Below, piece after piece: positions 44,693 through 53,572 of a stretch of DNA of 64,000 nucleotides. Position 1 is the stretch's first letter. Every line of letters begins with the position of its first letter. Position numbers and translations under genes: made by a program. The notes under the pieces were generated by a model, which saw only the letters and a list, made by a program, of their open reading frames with translations, was not told where the DNA came from and made no database searches. The stretch is from Glaciihabitans tibetensis (GTDB lineage: Bacteria > Actinomycetota > Actinomycetes > Actinomycetales > Microbacteriaceae): contig NZ_PVTL01000001.1 in NCBI RefSeq assembly GCF_003003265.1, positions 248,001 to 312,000 on the forward strand, given 5' to 3'.

Positions 44693-46186
44693 TCACCAGG
44701 CAGAGGGCTTGTAGTCCTTCAGGAAAACTCCCGAGAGGTCCACGCCCGCCTCTCCCTGCACAATGGGGTCGTACACCCGTGCGGCACCGTCGACCAGGTC
44801 GAGCGGCGCATGAAAGCCCTCCTCGGCCAGGCGCACCTTTGTCGGGTGCGGACGCTCGTCGGTGATCCAGCCGGTGTCTACGCTGGTCATCAGGATGCCA
44901 TCAGACTCCAGCATCTCGCCGGCGCTCGTGCGGGTGAGCATGTTCAGCGCGGCTTTCGCCATATTCGTGTGCGGATGCCCCGGGCCCTTGTAGCGGCGGG
45001 AGAACACTCCCTCCATCGCGGAGACGTTCACGATGTACTTGCGGTGGGCGGTCGAGGCCGCCATTGCCGGGCGCAACCGGCTGATCAGCAGGAATGGGGC
45101 GGTGGTGTTGGCCAGCTGCACCTCGAGCATCTCGAGCGGATCCACCTCCTGCACGTGCTGTGTCCAGCTATTCACATCGTGGTGGTCGGGAACCAGCCCG
45201 CCCGCGTCGATTGCGGTGCCGGCGGCGAGACGTTCGAGCGACGATGATCCGGCGGCCAGAGCCGCTGCGGTGAGTGACGCGGCGCTGTCGGCCGCCGTGC
45301 CGGTCGCCGCGAGAGACAGGATCGGGTGGGCCGCCACCGATGCGGCCAACGCCATCGGGTGGGCGTCGTTGGTGTGCCCGAATGTCAGCAGCTCGGGAAG
45401 CGGGCCATCGGGCAATGGAGCGAGTTCCGCGTCAGCCAGCGGGGCGTACGCGCCGGGGGAGCGCCGCACGGTCTGCGCAGCGTTATTGATGAGGATGTCG
45501 AGCGGACCAGAGGCCGCGACGGCGTCGGCGAGGCCGAGAACCTGCGCAGGGTCGCGCAGGTCGATTCCCACAACGCGCAGGCGATGCAGCCACTCGGCCG
45601 AATCGGGCAGCGACGCGAACCGCCGCACCGCGTCGCGGGGGAACCGCGTGGTGATGGTGGTGTGTGCGCCATCACGCAGCAGGCGCAGCGCGATGTACAT
45701 GCCGATCTTCGCCCGGCCCCCGGTGAGCAGTGCGCGCTTGCCGGCGAGATCCGTCCTGGCATCCCGTTTGCTGTGGCTCAGGGCCGCACACTCCGGGCAG
45801 AGCTGGTGGTAGAACGCGTCGACGCGGGTGTAGTGAACTTTGCAGATGTAGCACGCCCGCGACTTGAGGAGGGTGCCTGCGGTCGACGCCTCTGTCGTGG
45901 TGGCCAGCGGGATCCCGCGGGTCTCGTCGTCGATTCGGTCGGCGGCGCCGGTGGCGGTCGCCGCGATCACGGTCAGGTCGGCCTGGGCAATGACGGCACG
46001 TTTTTCCAGCCTGCGGTTCTTCTTCACCGACTTGAACATTCGTGCGGTCGCGCGCCGGACGGCGATGAAGTCAGGGTGTTCCTCGTCGAGTTCGTTCATC
46101 TCATCGAGTACCCGCAGGGCGGTCGCCAGGGCGTCCGGGTCGATCCCGGATGGCTCGGCTGCAGTGTTGGAATCCCCGTAAGTCAC
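44693..46186 (-). CDS. SDR-family protein with N-terminal helical and CxxC zinc-ribbon-like region
   Basis: A 497-residue protein. Residues 1-100 are mostly charged helix. A CYIC (112-115) and CPEC (130-133) pair suggests a zinc ribbon. An SDR domain follows, with RALLTGGRAKIG (151-162) and LDILINNAAQT. It carries a long Ala-rich insert (about 240-310). Where classical SDRs have YxxxK, this one has TNMAK (T407, K411), with a Tyr at 399. The substrate is unknown. GTG 46186 is the best start; the further upstream frame runs antisense into the nucleoside hydrolase. Confidence 0.8.
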   Translation of the reverse strand: MTYGDSNTAAEPSGIDPDALATALRVLDEMNELDEEHPDFIAVRRATARMFKSVKKNRRLEKRAVIAQADLTVIAATATGAADRIDDETRGIPLATTTEASTAGTLLKSRACYICKVHYTRVDAFYHQLCPECAALSHSKRDARTDLAGKRALLTGGRAKIGMYIALRLLRDGAHTTITTRFPRDAVRRFASLPDSAEWLHRLRVVGIDLRDPAQVLGLADAVAASGPLDILINNAAQTVRRSPGAYAPLADAELAPLPDGPLPELLTFGHTNDAHPMALAASVAAHPILSLAATGTAADSAASLTAAALAAGSSSLERLAAGTAIDAGGLVPDHHDVNSWTQHVQEVDPLEMLEVQLANTTAPFLLISRLRPAMAASTAHRKYIVNVSAMEGVFSRRYKGPGHPHTNMAKAALNMLTRTSAGEMLESDGILMTSVDTGWITDERPHPTKVRLAEEGFHAPLDLVDGAARVYDPIVQGEAGVDLSGVFLKDYKPSAW

Positions 46187-46260
46187 AACAGATTGTAGAC
46201 GATGCCGAGATGCCCGGCCCGGCGCGAGGGTGCGGGCAGTGGTGCGCGCAGAGGTGCGGG

Positions 46261-46275
46261 CACTGTGGCACAGTG
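46261..46275 (+). promoter_or_regulatory. 15-base palindrome before the nucleoside hydrolase
   Basis: CACTGTGGCACAGTG is a perfect 7-1-7 inverted repeat ending five bases before the ATG, in the divergent region. It could be a repressor operator or block translation as a hairpin. Confidence 0.4.
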
Positions 46276-46280
46276 TGGCC

Positions 46281-47201
46281 ATGGTAAAGATTCTGCTCGA
46301 TTGCGATCCCGGACTCGATGACGCGTTAGCGATCCTGCTCGCCCACGGTGACCCGAACATCGAGCTGGTCGCGGTCACCTGTGTGGGTGGCAATGTCGCG
46401 CTGGCCAACACCACTCGCAACGCTCTGCAGCTGGGCGAATACCTCGGGTTCGAGAACATCCCCATCGCCGCCGGGGCAGGAGAGCCGTTGGTGCGCGCGG
46501 CAGAGCACGCTTCTCACGTGCACGGCACGGAGGGTATGGGCTCGGTGAGCCTGCCGGATCCGTCTACTGCCGCCGCCGACATCCACGCCGTCGATCTCAT
46601 CATCGAAACCCTCCGCAGTCAGCCGGGCACCGTGCACCTCGTGGCGACCGGTCCGTTGACGAACATCGCTCTGGCCCTTCAGAAAGAGCCGGCGATTGTG
46701 GAATGGGCCGCGTCGTTTGTGATCATGGGCGGCTCCTTTACCCGGGGCAACACCACCCCGGCCGCCGAGTTCAACATCTACGCCGACCCCGAGGCCGCCG
46801 CTGTCACGTTCGCCGCGGGATGGGATGTGGTGATGGTCGGACTCGACCTGACCCTCCAGGCGATTGCGACCCCGGAGGTCGTTGACCGGATGCGCCTGCT
46901 CGGACGCCTCGGCGACGAACTGGTTGTGCCGCTGTCGACATTCTGGAACGACGACAAAAACCCGGAATGGAACGGCCAGGCCGTGCACGATGTGGTCGCG
47001 GTCGCCTACGTCACCCACCCGGAATTCTTCAGCTCGCGTCCGGCCCACGTCGAGGTGGAGACCGCGGGCGAATTCACCTCGGGAATGACGGTGGTGGATT
47101 TTCGCGCCGACAGCCACAACGCGACCGTGCCGACTCGGCTCGACGTGGACGCGTTCTGGGAGTACGTCTTCGAGTCGTACGCGCGCATCCAGCTTCCCTG
47201 A
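46281..47201 (+). CDS. Nucleoside hydrolase
   Basis: A 306-residue ribohydrolase of the IunH/RihABC family that splits nucleosides into base and ribose. The calcium-binding cluster is LLDCDPGLDDALA (D7, D9, D13, D14). VHGTEGMGSV, LVATGPLTNIALAL and FNIYADPEAA are conserved. His at the later active site is within AVHDVVAVAYV. It has no obvious RBS; it stands alone, divergent from the SDR gene. Confidence 0.93.
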   Translation: MVKILLDCDPGLDDALAILLAHGDPNIELVAVTCVGGNVALANTTRNALQLGEYLGFENIPIAAGAGEPLVRAAEHASHVHGTEGMGSVSLPDPSTAAADIHAVDLIIETLRSQPGTVHLVATGPLTNIALALQKEPAIVEWAASFVIMGGSFTRGNTTPAAEFNIYADPEAAAVTFAAGWDVVMVGLDLTLQAIATPEVVDRMRLLGRLGDELVVPLSTFWNDDKNPEWNGQAVHDVVAVAYVTHPEFFSSRPAHVEVETAGEFTSGMTVVDFRADSHNATVPTRLDVDAFWEYVFESYARIQLP

Positions 47202-47268
47202 GCGGCGGATCAGCCGCGCACGCCCGCGTGGAATCGCTAAACAGGTCCATCCGTGGCACGGTTGAGCC

Positions 47269-49848
47269 ATGTCCCTCGCTCCGCTGCTCGACCCGTCTGC
47301 GACCCCGGCTCCCCAGGACCCGGATGTCGTGTATTCGCGCTTCGTGGAGTGGGTAGAAGGGCGCGGCCTCACCCTGTATCCCGCGCAGGACGAGGCGATC
47401 ATCGAGATCGTGTCGGGCGCGAACCTGATCCTGAGCACGCCGACCGGCACTGGCAAGTCGCTTGTGGCGGTGGCCGCGCACTATGCCGCGTTGCTGGAGG
47501 GTAAGCGCAGCTACTACACCGCGCCGATCAAAGCTCTGGTGTCGGAAAAGTTCTTCTCTCTCGTCGAGATTTTCGGCGCGGACAACGTCGGAATGGTCAC
47601 GGGCGACTCCTCGGTGAACCCGGATGCCCCCATCATCTGCTGCACCGCCGAGATCCTGGCCAACATCGCGTTGCGGCAGGGCGCCGACGCCGACGTCGAC
47701 CAGGTCGTGATGGACGAGTTCCACTTCTACGCCGACCCCGACCGCGGCTGGGCCTGGCAGGTGCCGCTGCTCACCCTCTCGCGGGTGCAGTTCATCGTGA
47801 TGTCCGCCACCCTGGGAGACGTGTCCTGGTTAGTGAAGGACCTCAGCGCTCGCACGGGGCGCGAGACGGCAACGGTCACCGGCGTAGAGCGGCCGGTACC
47901 GCTGCACTACTCCTACGCGACCACCCCCGTGCACGAGACCGTCGAAGACCTGCTGGCGACCCAGCAGGCGCCGATCTACGTCGTGCATTTTTCCCAGGCC
48001 GCGGCCCTCGAGCGGGCCCAGGCACTCACCAGCGTGAAGGTCGCCACCCGCGAGCAGCGGGACGAAATCGCCGAACTCATCGGTGACTTCCGGTTTACCA
48101 CCGTCTTCGGCAAGACTCTGTCACGGCTCATCCGCTCGGGGATTGGTGTGCACCATGCCGGAATGCTGCCGAAGTACCGGCGCCTCGTCGAGCAGCTCGC
48201 CCAGAGCGGGTTGCTGCGGGTGATTTGCGGCACGGACACGCTGGGGGTGGGCATCAACGTGCCCATCCGCACGGTGCTGCTCACCGCGCTGACCAAGTAC
48301 GACGGCACGCGGATGCGTCAGCTCAACGCGCGCGAGTTCCACCAGATCGCCGGACGCGCCGGACGCGCCGGCTTCGACACCGCGGGCACCGTGGTGGTGC
48401 AGGCTCCCGAGCATGAGACGGAAAACGCTCGGCTCGTCGCCAAGGCCGGCGACGATCCGAAGAAGCTCAAGAAGGTCGTGCGCAAAAAGGCACCCGAGGG
48501 ATTCGTGTCCTGGGGGCAGCCGAGCTTCACCCGGCTCATCGTCGCAGAGCCGGAGCTGCTCACCTCGAGCATGCAGATGACCTCCGCGATGTTGATCAAC
48601 GTGATCGGACGGGGTGGGGACGTCTTCGAAAACGTGCGGGCGCTCGTCTTCGACAACCACGAACCGCGTCACCGCCAGTTCGCCCTCGCTCGGAGGGCGC
48701 TGGGCATTTACCGCACGTTGCGCACGGCGGAGATCGTGACGCAGGTGAGCGTGCCCGACGTGGTGACGGCCGACTACGAATCGTTCGAGGAGCACATCGA
48801 GATTCGCCTGACGGTCGACCTGCAGCCCAACTTCGCCCTGAATCAGCCACTCTCGCCGTTTGCGCTTGCTGTGTTCGACCTGCTCGATCCCGACCCCACC
48901 AAGAGCGCGGGCACCGGCCACTATGCGCTCGACATGATCTCCGTTGTTGAGGCGACGCTGGATGATCCGCGGCCAGTGATCTCTCAGCAGCAGTTCCAGG
49001 CCAGAGGTGAGGCCGTGGCCGCGATGAAAGCGGAGGGGATCGAGTACGACCAGCGCATGGAGTTGCTCGAGCAGATCGTGCACCCCCAGCCGCTCAAAGA
49101 GCTGCTCGATGAGGCCTTCGGTACCTACAGCGCGACGCAGGCCTGGATCGCGGACTTCGAGCTTCGGCCGAAATCTGTCGTGCGCGACATGTACGAACGC
49201 GCCATGACCTTCGCCGACTACACCGGCTACTACAAGCTCGCCCGGTCAGAGGGTCTCGTGCTTCGCTATCTGTCCGACGCCTACCGTGCCGCCAGGCAGA
49301 CGATTCCCGACGACGCAAAAACGGAGGAGTTGCTCGATCTGATCGAGTGGCTCGGCGAACTCGTGCGCCAGGTGGACTCCAGCCTCCTCGACGAGTGGGA
49401 AGCGCTCACCCACCCGGGCGAGACCGTCGAGAACGCGCCGCTGCTGCCGCCGGCGCCCCCGGGCGTCACCACCAACGCCCGGGCGTTCCGCGTTCTCGTG
49501 CGCAACGAGATGTTCCGTCGGGTGCAGCTTGCCGCGTTGGAAAAGTACGAGGAACTGGGCGAGCTGGACGCCGCCGCCGGGTTCGACGCAGACGCCTGGG
49601 CCGATGCGCTCGACGACTACTACGACCTGCACGACGACATCGGAACCAACGCAGACGCTCGCGGCTCCGCGATGCTGATGATCACCGAAACCCGGACCCA
49701 GTGGAACGTGCGGCAGATCTTTGCCGATCCCGCGGGGGATCACGACTGGGGCATCAGTGCCGTGGTCGATCTGGCGGAGTCGAACGAGCAGGGGATCGCG
49801 GTCGTGCGGGTCACCGCGATCGGCGCGCTCGAGCACTCGGCCAGCTAG
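47269..49848 (+). CDS. DEAD/DEAH-box helicase with DUF3516
   Basis: An 859-residue superfamily 2 helicase of an actinobacterial Ski2-like family. Walker A is TPTGTGKS (57-64), the DEAD-type box is DEFH (149-152), and motif III is MSATLGD. Motif V is GTDTLGVGINVPIRTVLLT and motif VI is HQIAGRAGRAGFDT. The C-terminal half (about 450-850) is DUF3516, which has no known activity. It is likely an RNA helicase by similarity to SKI2/HelY, but DNA substrates cannot be excluded. It is not linked to an obvious partner gene. Confidence 0.9.
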   Translation: MSLAPLLDPSATPAPQDPDVVYSRFVEWVEGRGLTLYPAQDEAIIEIVSGANLILSTPTGTGKSLVAVAAHYAALLEGKRSYYTAPIKALVSEKFFSLVEIFGADNVGMVTGDSSVNPDAPIICCTAEILANIALRQGADADVDQVVMDEFHFYADPDRGWAWQVPLLTLSRVQFIVMSATLGDVSWLVKDLSARTGRETATVTGVERPVPLHYSYATTPVHETVEDLLATQQAPIYVVHFSQAAALERAQALTSVKVATREQRDEIAELIGDFRFTTVFGKTLSRLIRSGIGVHHAGMLPKYRRLVEQLAQSGLLRVICGTDTLGVGINVPIRTVLLTALTKYDGTRMRQLNAREFHQIAGRAGRAGFDTAGTVVVQAPEHETENARLVAKAGDDPKKLKKVVRKKAPEGFVSWGQPSFTRLIVAEPELLTSSMQMTSAMLINVIGRGGDVFENVRALVFDNHEPRHRQFALARRALGIYRTLRTAEIVTQVSVPDVVTADYESFEEHIEIRLTVDLQPNFALNQPLSPFALAVFDLLDPDPTKSAGTGHYALDMISVVEATLDDPRPVISQQQFQARGEAVAAMKAEGIEYDQRMELLEQIVHPQPLKELLDEAFGTYSATQAWIADFELRPKSVVRDMYERAMTFADYTGYYKLARSEGLVLRYLSDAYRAARQTIPDDAKTEELLDLIEWLGELVRQVDSSLLDEWEALTHPGETVENAPLLPPAPPGVTTNARAFRVLVRNEMFRRVQLAALEKYEELGELDAAAGFDADAWADALDDYYDLHDDIGTNADARGSAMLMITETRTQWNVRQIFADPAGDHDWGISAVVDLAESNEQGIAVVRVTAIGALEHSAS

Positions 49849-49862
49849 CGTCGGGTCGAGGC

Positions 49863-49918
49863 GCGTCTGGGAAGTCGCGTCTGGGAAGTCGCGTCTGGGG
49901 CGCCGCGTCTGGGAAGTC
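49863..49918. repeat. Four 14-base tandem repeats between convergent genes
   Basis: Units GCGTCTGGGAAGTC at 49863-49876, 49877-49890 and 49905-49918, with a variant at 49891-49904. They fill the gap between the helicase stop and the alditol oxidase stop; the next partial GCGTC touches the latter's stop codon. Confidence 0.88.
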
Positions 49919-49921
49919 GCG

Positions 49922-51169
49922 TCAGAGCCCGAGCGTGCGTTGCAGGTACTCGTTACCGAACAGCCGGTCAGGGTCGTGGCGCTTCACCAGCTCGCGGAAG
50001 TCGTCGAGGCGCGGGTACAGGGGCGCGATGGCCGCCGCAGACGCGGTGAAGACCTTGCCCCAGTGTGGCCGCCCACCGAGCTCAAGCAGCAGGGCCTCGA
50101 TCTCCGGCAGTAGTGCATAGACCTCGGTGGGCAGCATTTTCCAGGTGAAGTGGATACCCACCGTGGCCCTCCCGAAGGCGCCGCTCAGCCAGAGCGAGTC
50201 CGCCGCCATCGTGCGCAGCTCGCTGATGAGCAGCAACGGCGCGATCCGGTCGCCGAGCGTCCGTAAGCCGGTGAGTGCGTCGACGACGTGCTCGCGAGGG
50301 ACCAGAAACTCGCTCTGCAGCTCGTTGCCGTTGCTTGGGGTGTAGCCGAGTTTGAAGTGGGCGAGGCGATCGCTCCAGGGTCCGGGGATGCCGCCCTGCA
50401 CCGTGGTGTTCGTCGCCGCCTGATCGGGCAGCGGGTGGAGGTCATGGTGCTGACGCGGTGCGCCGAACAGCGTGGACGGCGGGCCACCGGCATCCACCCT
50501 TGATTTCAACCACGCGTTTCCGGCGGTGTCGCCGAGCCAATTGGTGAACACACTCACGCTGTACGCGCTGGAGGTGACGGCGGAGAAGTTCTCGAGCAGG
50601 GTGTCCCAGGGAAGATCGGTGAAGACGTCTTGCCGTACGTCGAACGTCGGCTCGATGTCGAGGGTGATTCTGGTGACGATGCCGAGGGCGCCGAGGGCAA
50701 CCACCGCGCCCTCGAAGTCGTCGTCGCCGCGTTCGAGGCGTACCTCGGTGCCGGTGCCGTCAACGAACTCGAGCGCACGGACCGCCGTCGCCAGGGTGCC
50801 GTTGCTGTCGCCCGAGCCGTGGGTGGATGTGGCCACCGCGCCGGCCACAGAGATGTGCGGCAGCGACGCCAGGTTGTGCAGGGCCCAGCCCGCGGCATGG
50901 AGCGATTGCGCGAGCTCGCCGTATCTCACCCCTGCCGCAACGGACACGGTGCGTGTTTCGCGATCGATGGTGATGGCGGGATCGAAGTTTTCGAGGGAGA
51001 CGAGCTCACCTGCGCTGTCGGCGATGTCGGTGAAGGAGTGCCGGGAGCCGAGCGCGCGCAGGGGGGTTCCCCGGGCGACCAGCTCGGCCAGCTGACCGAC
51101 GGTGCCGGGCCGCACCACGGACTTTGCGCGATAGGCGTAGTTGCCCGCCCAGTTGCTGCCGGCGCTCAT
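49922..51169 (-). CDS. FAD-dependent alditol oxidase (AldO/xylitol oxidase type)
   Basis: A 415-residue covalent flavoprotein of the VAO family that oxidises sugar alcohols to aldoses with O2, producing H2O2. It closely resembles Streptomyces AldO as I recall it: SNWAGNYAYRAKSVVRP, GSRHSFTDIA (H44 as FAD attachment), NLASLPHISVAGAVATSTHGSG, GIPGPWSDRLAHFK, ELQSEFLVPREH and RPHWGKVF at the end. I place the start at ATG 51169; the longer frame adds unrelated residues. It is divergent from the MFS gene. Confidence 0.9.
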   Translation of the reverse strand: MSAGSNWAGNYAYRAKSVVRPGTVGQLAELVARGTPLRALGSRHSFTDIADSAGELVSLENFDPAITIDRETRTVSVAAGVRYGELAQSLHAAGWALHNLASLPHISVAGAVATSTHGSGDSNGTLATAVRALEFVDGTGTEVRLERGDDDFEGAVVALGALGIVTRITLDIEPTFDVRQDVFTDLPWDTLLENFSAVTSSAYSVSVFTNWLGDTAGNAWLKSRVDAGGPPSTLFGAPRQHHDLHPLPDQAATNTTVQGGIPGPWSDRLAHFKLGYTPSNGNELQSEFLVPREHVVDALTGLRTLGDRIAPLLLISELRTMAADSLWLSGAFGRATVGIHFTWKMLPTEVYALLPEIEALLLELGGRPHWGKVFTASAAAIAPLYPRLDDFRELVKRHDPDRLFGNEYLQRTLGL

Positions 51170-51207
51170 CGGATGATTCCAGCGGGAGTCATGTCTTCGT
51201 CGTCCAT
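51166..51207 (-). CDS. Possible 13-codon upstream ORF of the alditol oxidase
   Basis: ATG at 51207 opens a 13-residue frame (MDDEDMTPAGIIR) whose TGA overlaps the start codon of the oxidase (ATGA). It could drive translational coupling, but there is no strong RBS of its own. Confidence 0.3.
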   Translation of the reverse strand: MDDEDMTPAGIIR

Positions 51208-51288
51208 GGCAACAATTCTGCACGCGATCCTTGGCCCCCGGTGTGTGCTGCATCCCACGTCGGGGCGCCAGCCGTGTTGAATGGGCCT

Positions 51289-52698
51289 ATGAATCGACAA
51301 CAGCGACTCGTCCTCACCATCGCCGTGCTCGCGTCGTTCGTCGCCTTTCTCGACGGCAGCGTCATCAACGTTGCGCTGCCCGCGATTTCCGATGAACTCG
51401 GCGGCGGGCTCACTGTGCAGCAGTGGGTCGTTGACGCGTACCTGATCACACTGGGGTCGCTCATTCTGCTCGCGGGGTCGCTGTCTGACGTGGTCGGGCG
51501 CATCCTGATCCTGCGAATCGGTCTCATCGGGTTCGGAGTGACATCGGTGCTCTGCGCGGTGTCACCCACGCCTGAGCTGCTCATCGTGTCGCGCGGGCTG
51601 CAGGGCGTCGCGGGCGCGCTGCTGGTGCCGTCGTCGCTCGCGCTGATTCTCTCCTCGTTTCGGGGCGCTGCGCAGGCGAAAGCCATCGGGCAGTGGACCG
51701 CGTGGACCAGCTCTGCCTTTCTCGCGGGTCCGTTGCTCGGCGGATTGTTTGTCGACTACCTGAGCTGGCGTTGGGTATTCGCCATCAACGTCGTTCCGAT
51801 CGCGGTCACCGTGTGGCTGCTGATCGTGCTCGGCCAGCGCGATACGCGCGTCGCCGGATCGCGGATCGACTTCCTTGGCGCCGCGCTCTGCGTACTCGGA
51901 CTCGGTGGCCCCGTTTTCGCGCTCATCGAGCAAGCCAACTACGGCTGGGGCAGCCCGGCGGTGTATTTGCCGTTCACGCTGGGCCTCGCGTGCTTCGCCG
52001 GCTTCCTGTGGCGCCAGCGAGTCGCGGCACAACCGCTCATGCCGCTCTCGCTGTTCACCGTGCGGAACTTCTGGGTCGGCAACCTCGCGACCGTGCTGGT
52101 CTACGGCGCGCTCTCGCTCGGCGGGTTCGTTCTGGTGCTGTTCCTGCAGCAGGTCGCCGGGTTCCCCGCCACGCTCGCCGCTCTCGCCCTGCTCCCGATG
52201 ACGATCCTGAACATCGCGCTCTCGTCGTCATTTGGCACCTTCGCCGGAAAGTTCGGGCCACGCCGGTTTATGGCGGCGGGTCCCATCATCGCGGGGCTGG
52301 GGTACCTCCTCATGCTCGGCGCTGGCGAGGACCTCAACTACTGGACGCAGATCCTGCCCGGCGTGCTGCTCTTTGGGCTCGGGCTCTCCATCACCGTCGC
52401 GCCGCTGACCTCCGCGATTCTTGGGTCGATCTCGCCGGCGCAGTCAGGGATCGGCTCCGCGATCAACAACGCGGTGAGCCGGGTAGCCGGGCTGATCGCC
52501 ATCGCGCTCGCGGGCGTCATCGTGGGGGAGTCCTTCGACGTGGATGGTTTCCACCGCGGGCTTATCGTCACGGCGGTGTTGTTGATCCTCGGCGGGATTG
52601 TCTCGGCACTCGGCATCCGCGATTCTCGACCGGCTACACCGCCACATGATCCCCGGCCAGTACCAGCAGAGCCACGTTCAGCAGAGCCGCAGCCATGA
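51289..52698 (+). CDS. MFS transporter, DHA2 (14-helix) drug exporter family
   Basis: A 469-residue membrane antiporter with about 14 helices. Helix 1 has FVAFLDGSVINVALPAI and motif A-like GSLSDVVGR lies in loop 2-3. QGVAGALLVPSSLALI is motif C-like. It probably exports drugs or metabolites by proton exchange. The proline-rich tail (last about 25 residues) overlaps the end of the convergent UbiA gene by 65 bases. Confidence 0.9.
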   Translation: MNRQQRLVLTIAVLASFVAFLDGSVINVALPAISDELGGGLTVQQWVVDAYLITLGSLILLAGSLSDVVGRILILRIGLIGFGVTSVLCAVSPTPELLIVSRGLQGVAGALLVPSSLALILSSFRGAAQAKAIGQWTAWTSSAFLAGPLLGGLFVDYLSWRWVFAINVVPIAVTVWLLIVLGQRDTRVAGSRIDFLGAALCVLGLGGPVFALIEQANYGWGSPAVYLPFTLGLACFAGFLWRQRVAAQPLMPLSLFTVRNFWVGNLATVLVYGALSLGGFVLVLFLQQVAGFPATLAALALLPMTILNIALSSSFGTFAGKFGPRRFMAAGPIIAGLGYLLMLGAGEDLNYWTQILPGVLLFGLGLSITVAPLTSAILGSISPAQSGIGSAINNAVSRVAGLIAIALAGVIVGESFDVDGFHRGLIVTAVLLILGGIVSALGIRDSRPATPPHDPRPVPAEPRSAEPQP

Positions 52699-53464
52699 TC
52701 AACTGGAACAGCAGCCGACTCGGCGGGCGGGTGATCACGAGAGTGATGCCGACAGCGGCTATGGCCAGGTTCAGCGCGAGCCCGATGCCCCCAGCGAGCA
52801 CCGGGATGCCGGAGCTGCTGACCACCACCACCGACGCTGCGGCAAGCACGACGTAGGTCGTGATTCCCGCGGCGACCCGACCGAGACGATGTGGCAAGCC
52901 CCGGATGCCCGTGCGCTTGTCGTCGTCGAGGTCGGGAAGCACGTTCGCAAAATGGGCGGCAATGCCGAGCAACGCGCCGACCGCCACCGCCCACCAGGCC
53001 GCCCCCGCGGGTTCGGTAAGCGACTGGGTGACGAGCACGGGGAGCAGGCCGAAGCTGACGATGTAGGGCACGACAGAGAACGCCGTCGCTTTGAGCCCGG
53101 CGTTGTACGCCCAGGCGGAGGCGATGAAAACGAACTGGGCACACCACGCTCCGACGCCGAGCGGAACCGTGAGCACCAGGCTCGTCGCCGCGCTCACCCA
53201 GGCAGCGGTGCGCACCGTGCGCACGCTCACCCAGCCGCGGGCAATGGGTTTGTCCGCGCGGCCGACGGCGCGGTCGCGGTCGGCGTCGATCCAGTCGTTG
53301 GAGAGACCGACGGAGACCTGGTTTGCGAGCACGGCAAGACCGAGGAGAAGCAGACGTGGCGGTTCGACGCCGACGCCGACTCCCAACAGCACGGCGATGG
53401 TTGTCACCGCGACGGTTGGGCCCGGGTGGGTAGAGCGGGCGAGCGCTCCGACGAGAGTGGGCAT
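52634..53464 (-). CDS. UbiA-family prenyltransferase
   Basis: A 276-residue membrane enzyme with about eight to nine helices that moves prenyl groups to an acceptor. The first Asp motif is NDWIDADRDRAVGRADKPIARG, the second is LPDLDDDKRTGIRGLPHRLG. The acceptor is not visible; UbiA relatives make menaquinone, haem O, chlorophyll or lipids. It stands alone and its 3' end overlaps that of the MFS gene. Confidence 0.9.
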   Translation of the reverse strand: MPTLVGALARSTHPGPTVAVTTIAVLLGVGVGVEPPRLLLLGLAVLANQVSVGLSNDWIDADRDRAVGRADKPIARGWVSVRTVRTAAWVSAATSLVLTVPLGVGAWCAQFVFIASAWAYNAGLKATAFSVVPYIVSFGLLPVLVTQSLTEPAGAAWWAVAVGALLGIAAHFANVLPDLDDDKRTGIRGLPHRLGRVAAGITTYVVLAAASVVVVSSSGIPVLAGGIGLALNLAIAAVGITLVITRPPSRLLFQLIMAAALLNVALLVLAGDHVAV

Positions 53465-53572
53465 GCCCCATTATGGTCAGGCCGAAGCGTTGACGAGACT
53501 AAATCACCGTCGAGCGACGAACCGCCGAGCCCCTGCAGCCGTCGCAGAACCGAAGGCGACTAGGTTGGACGA

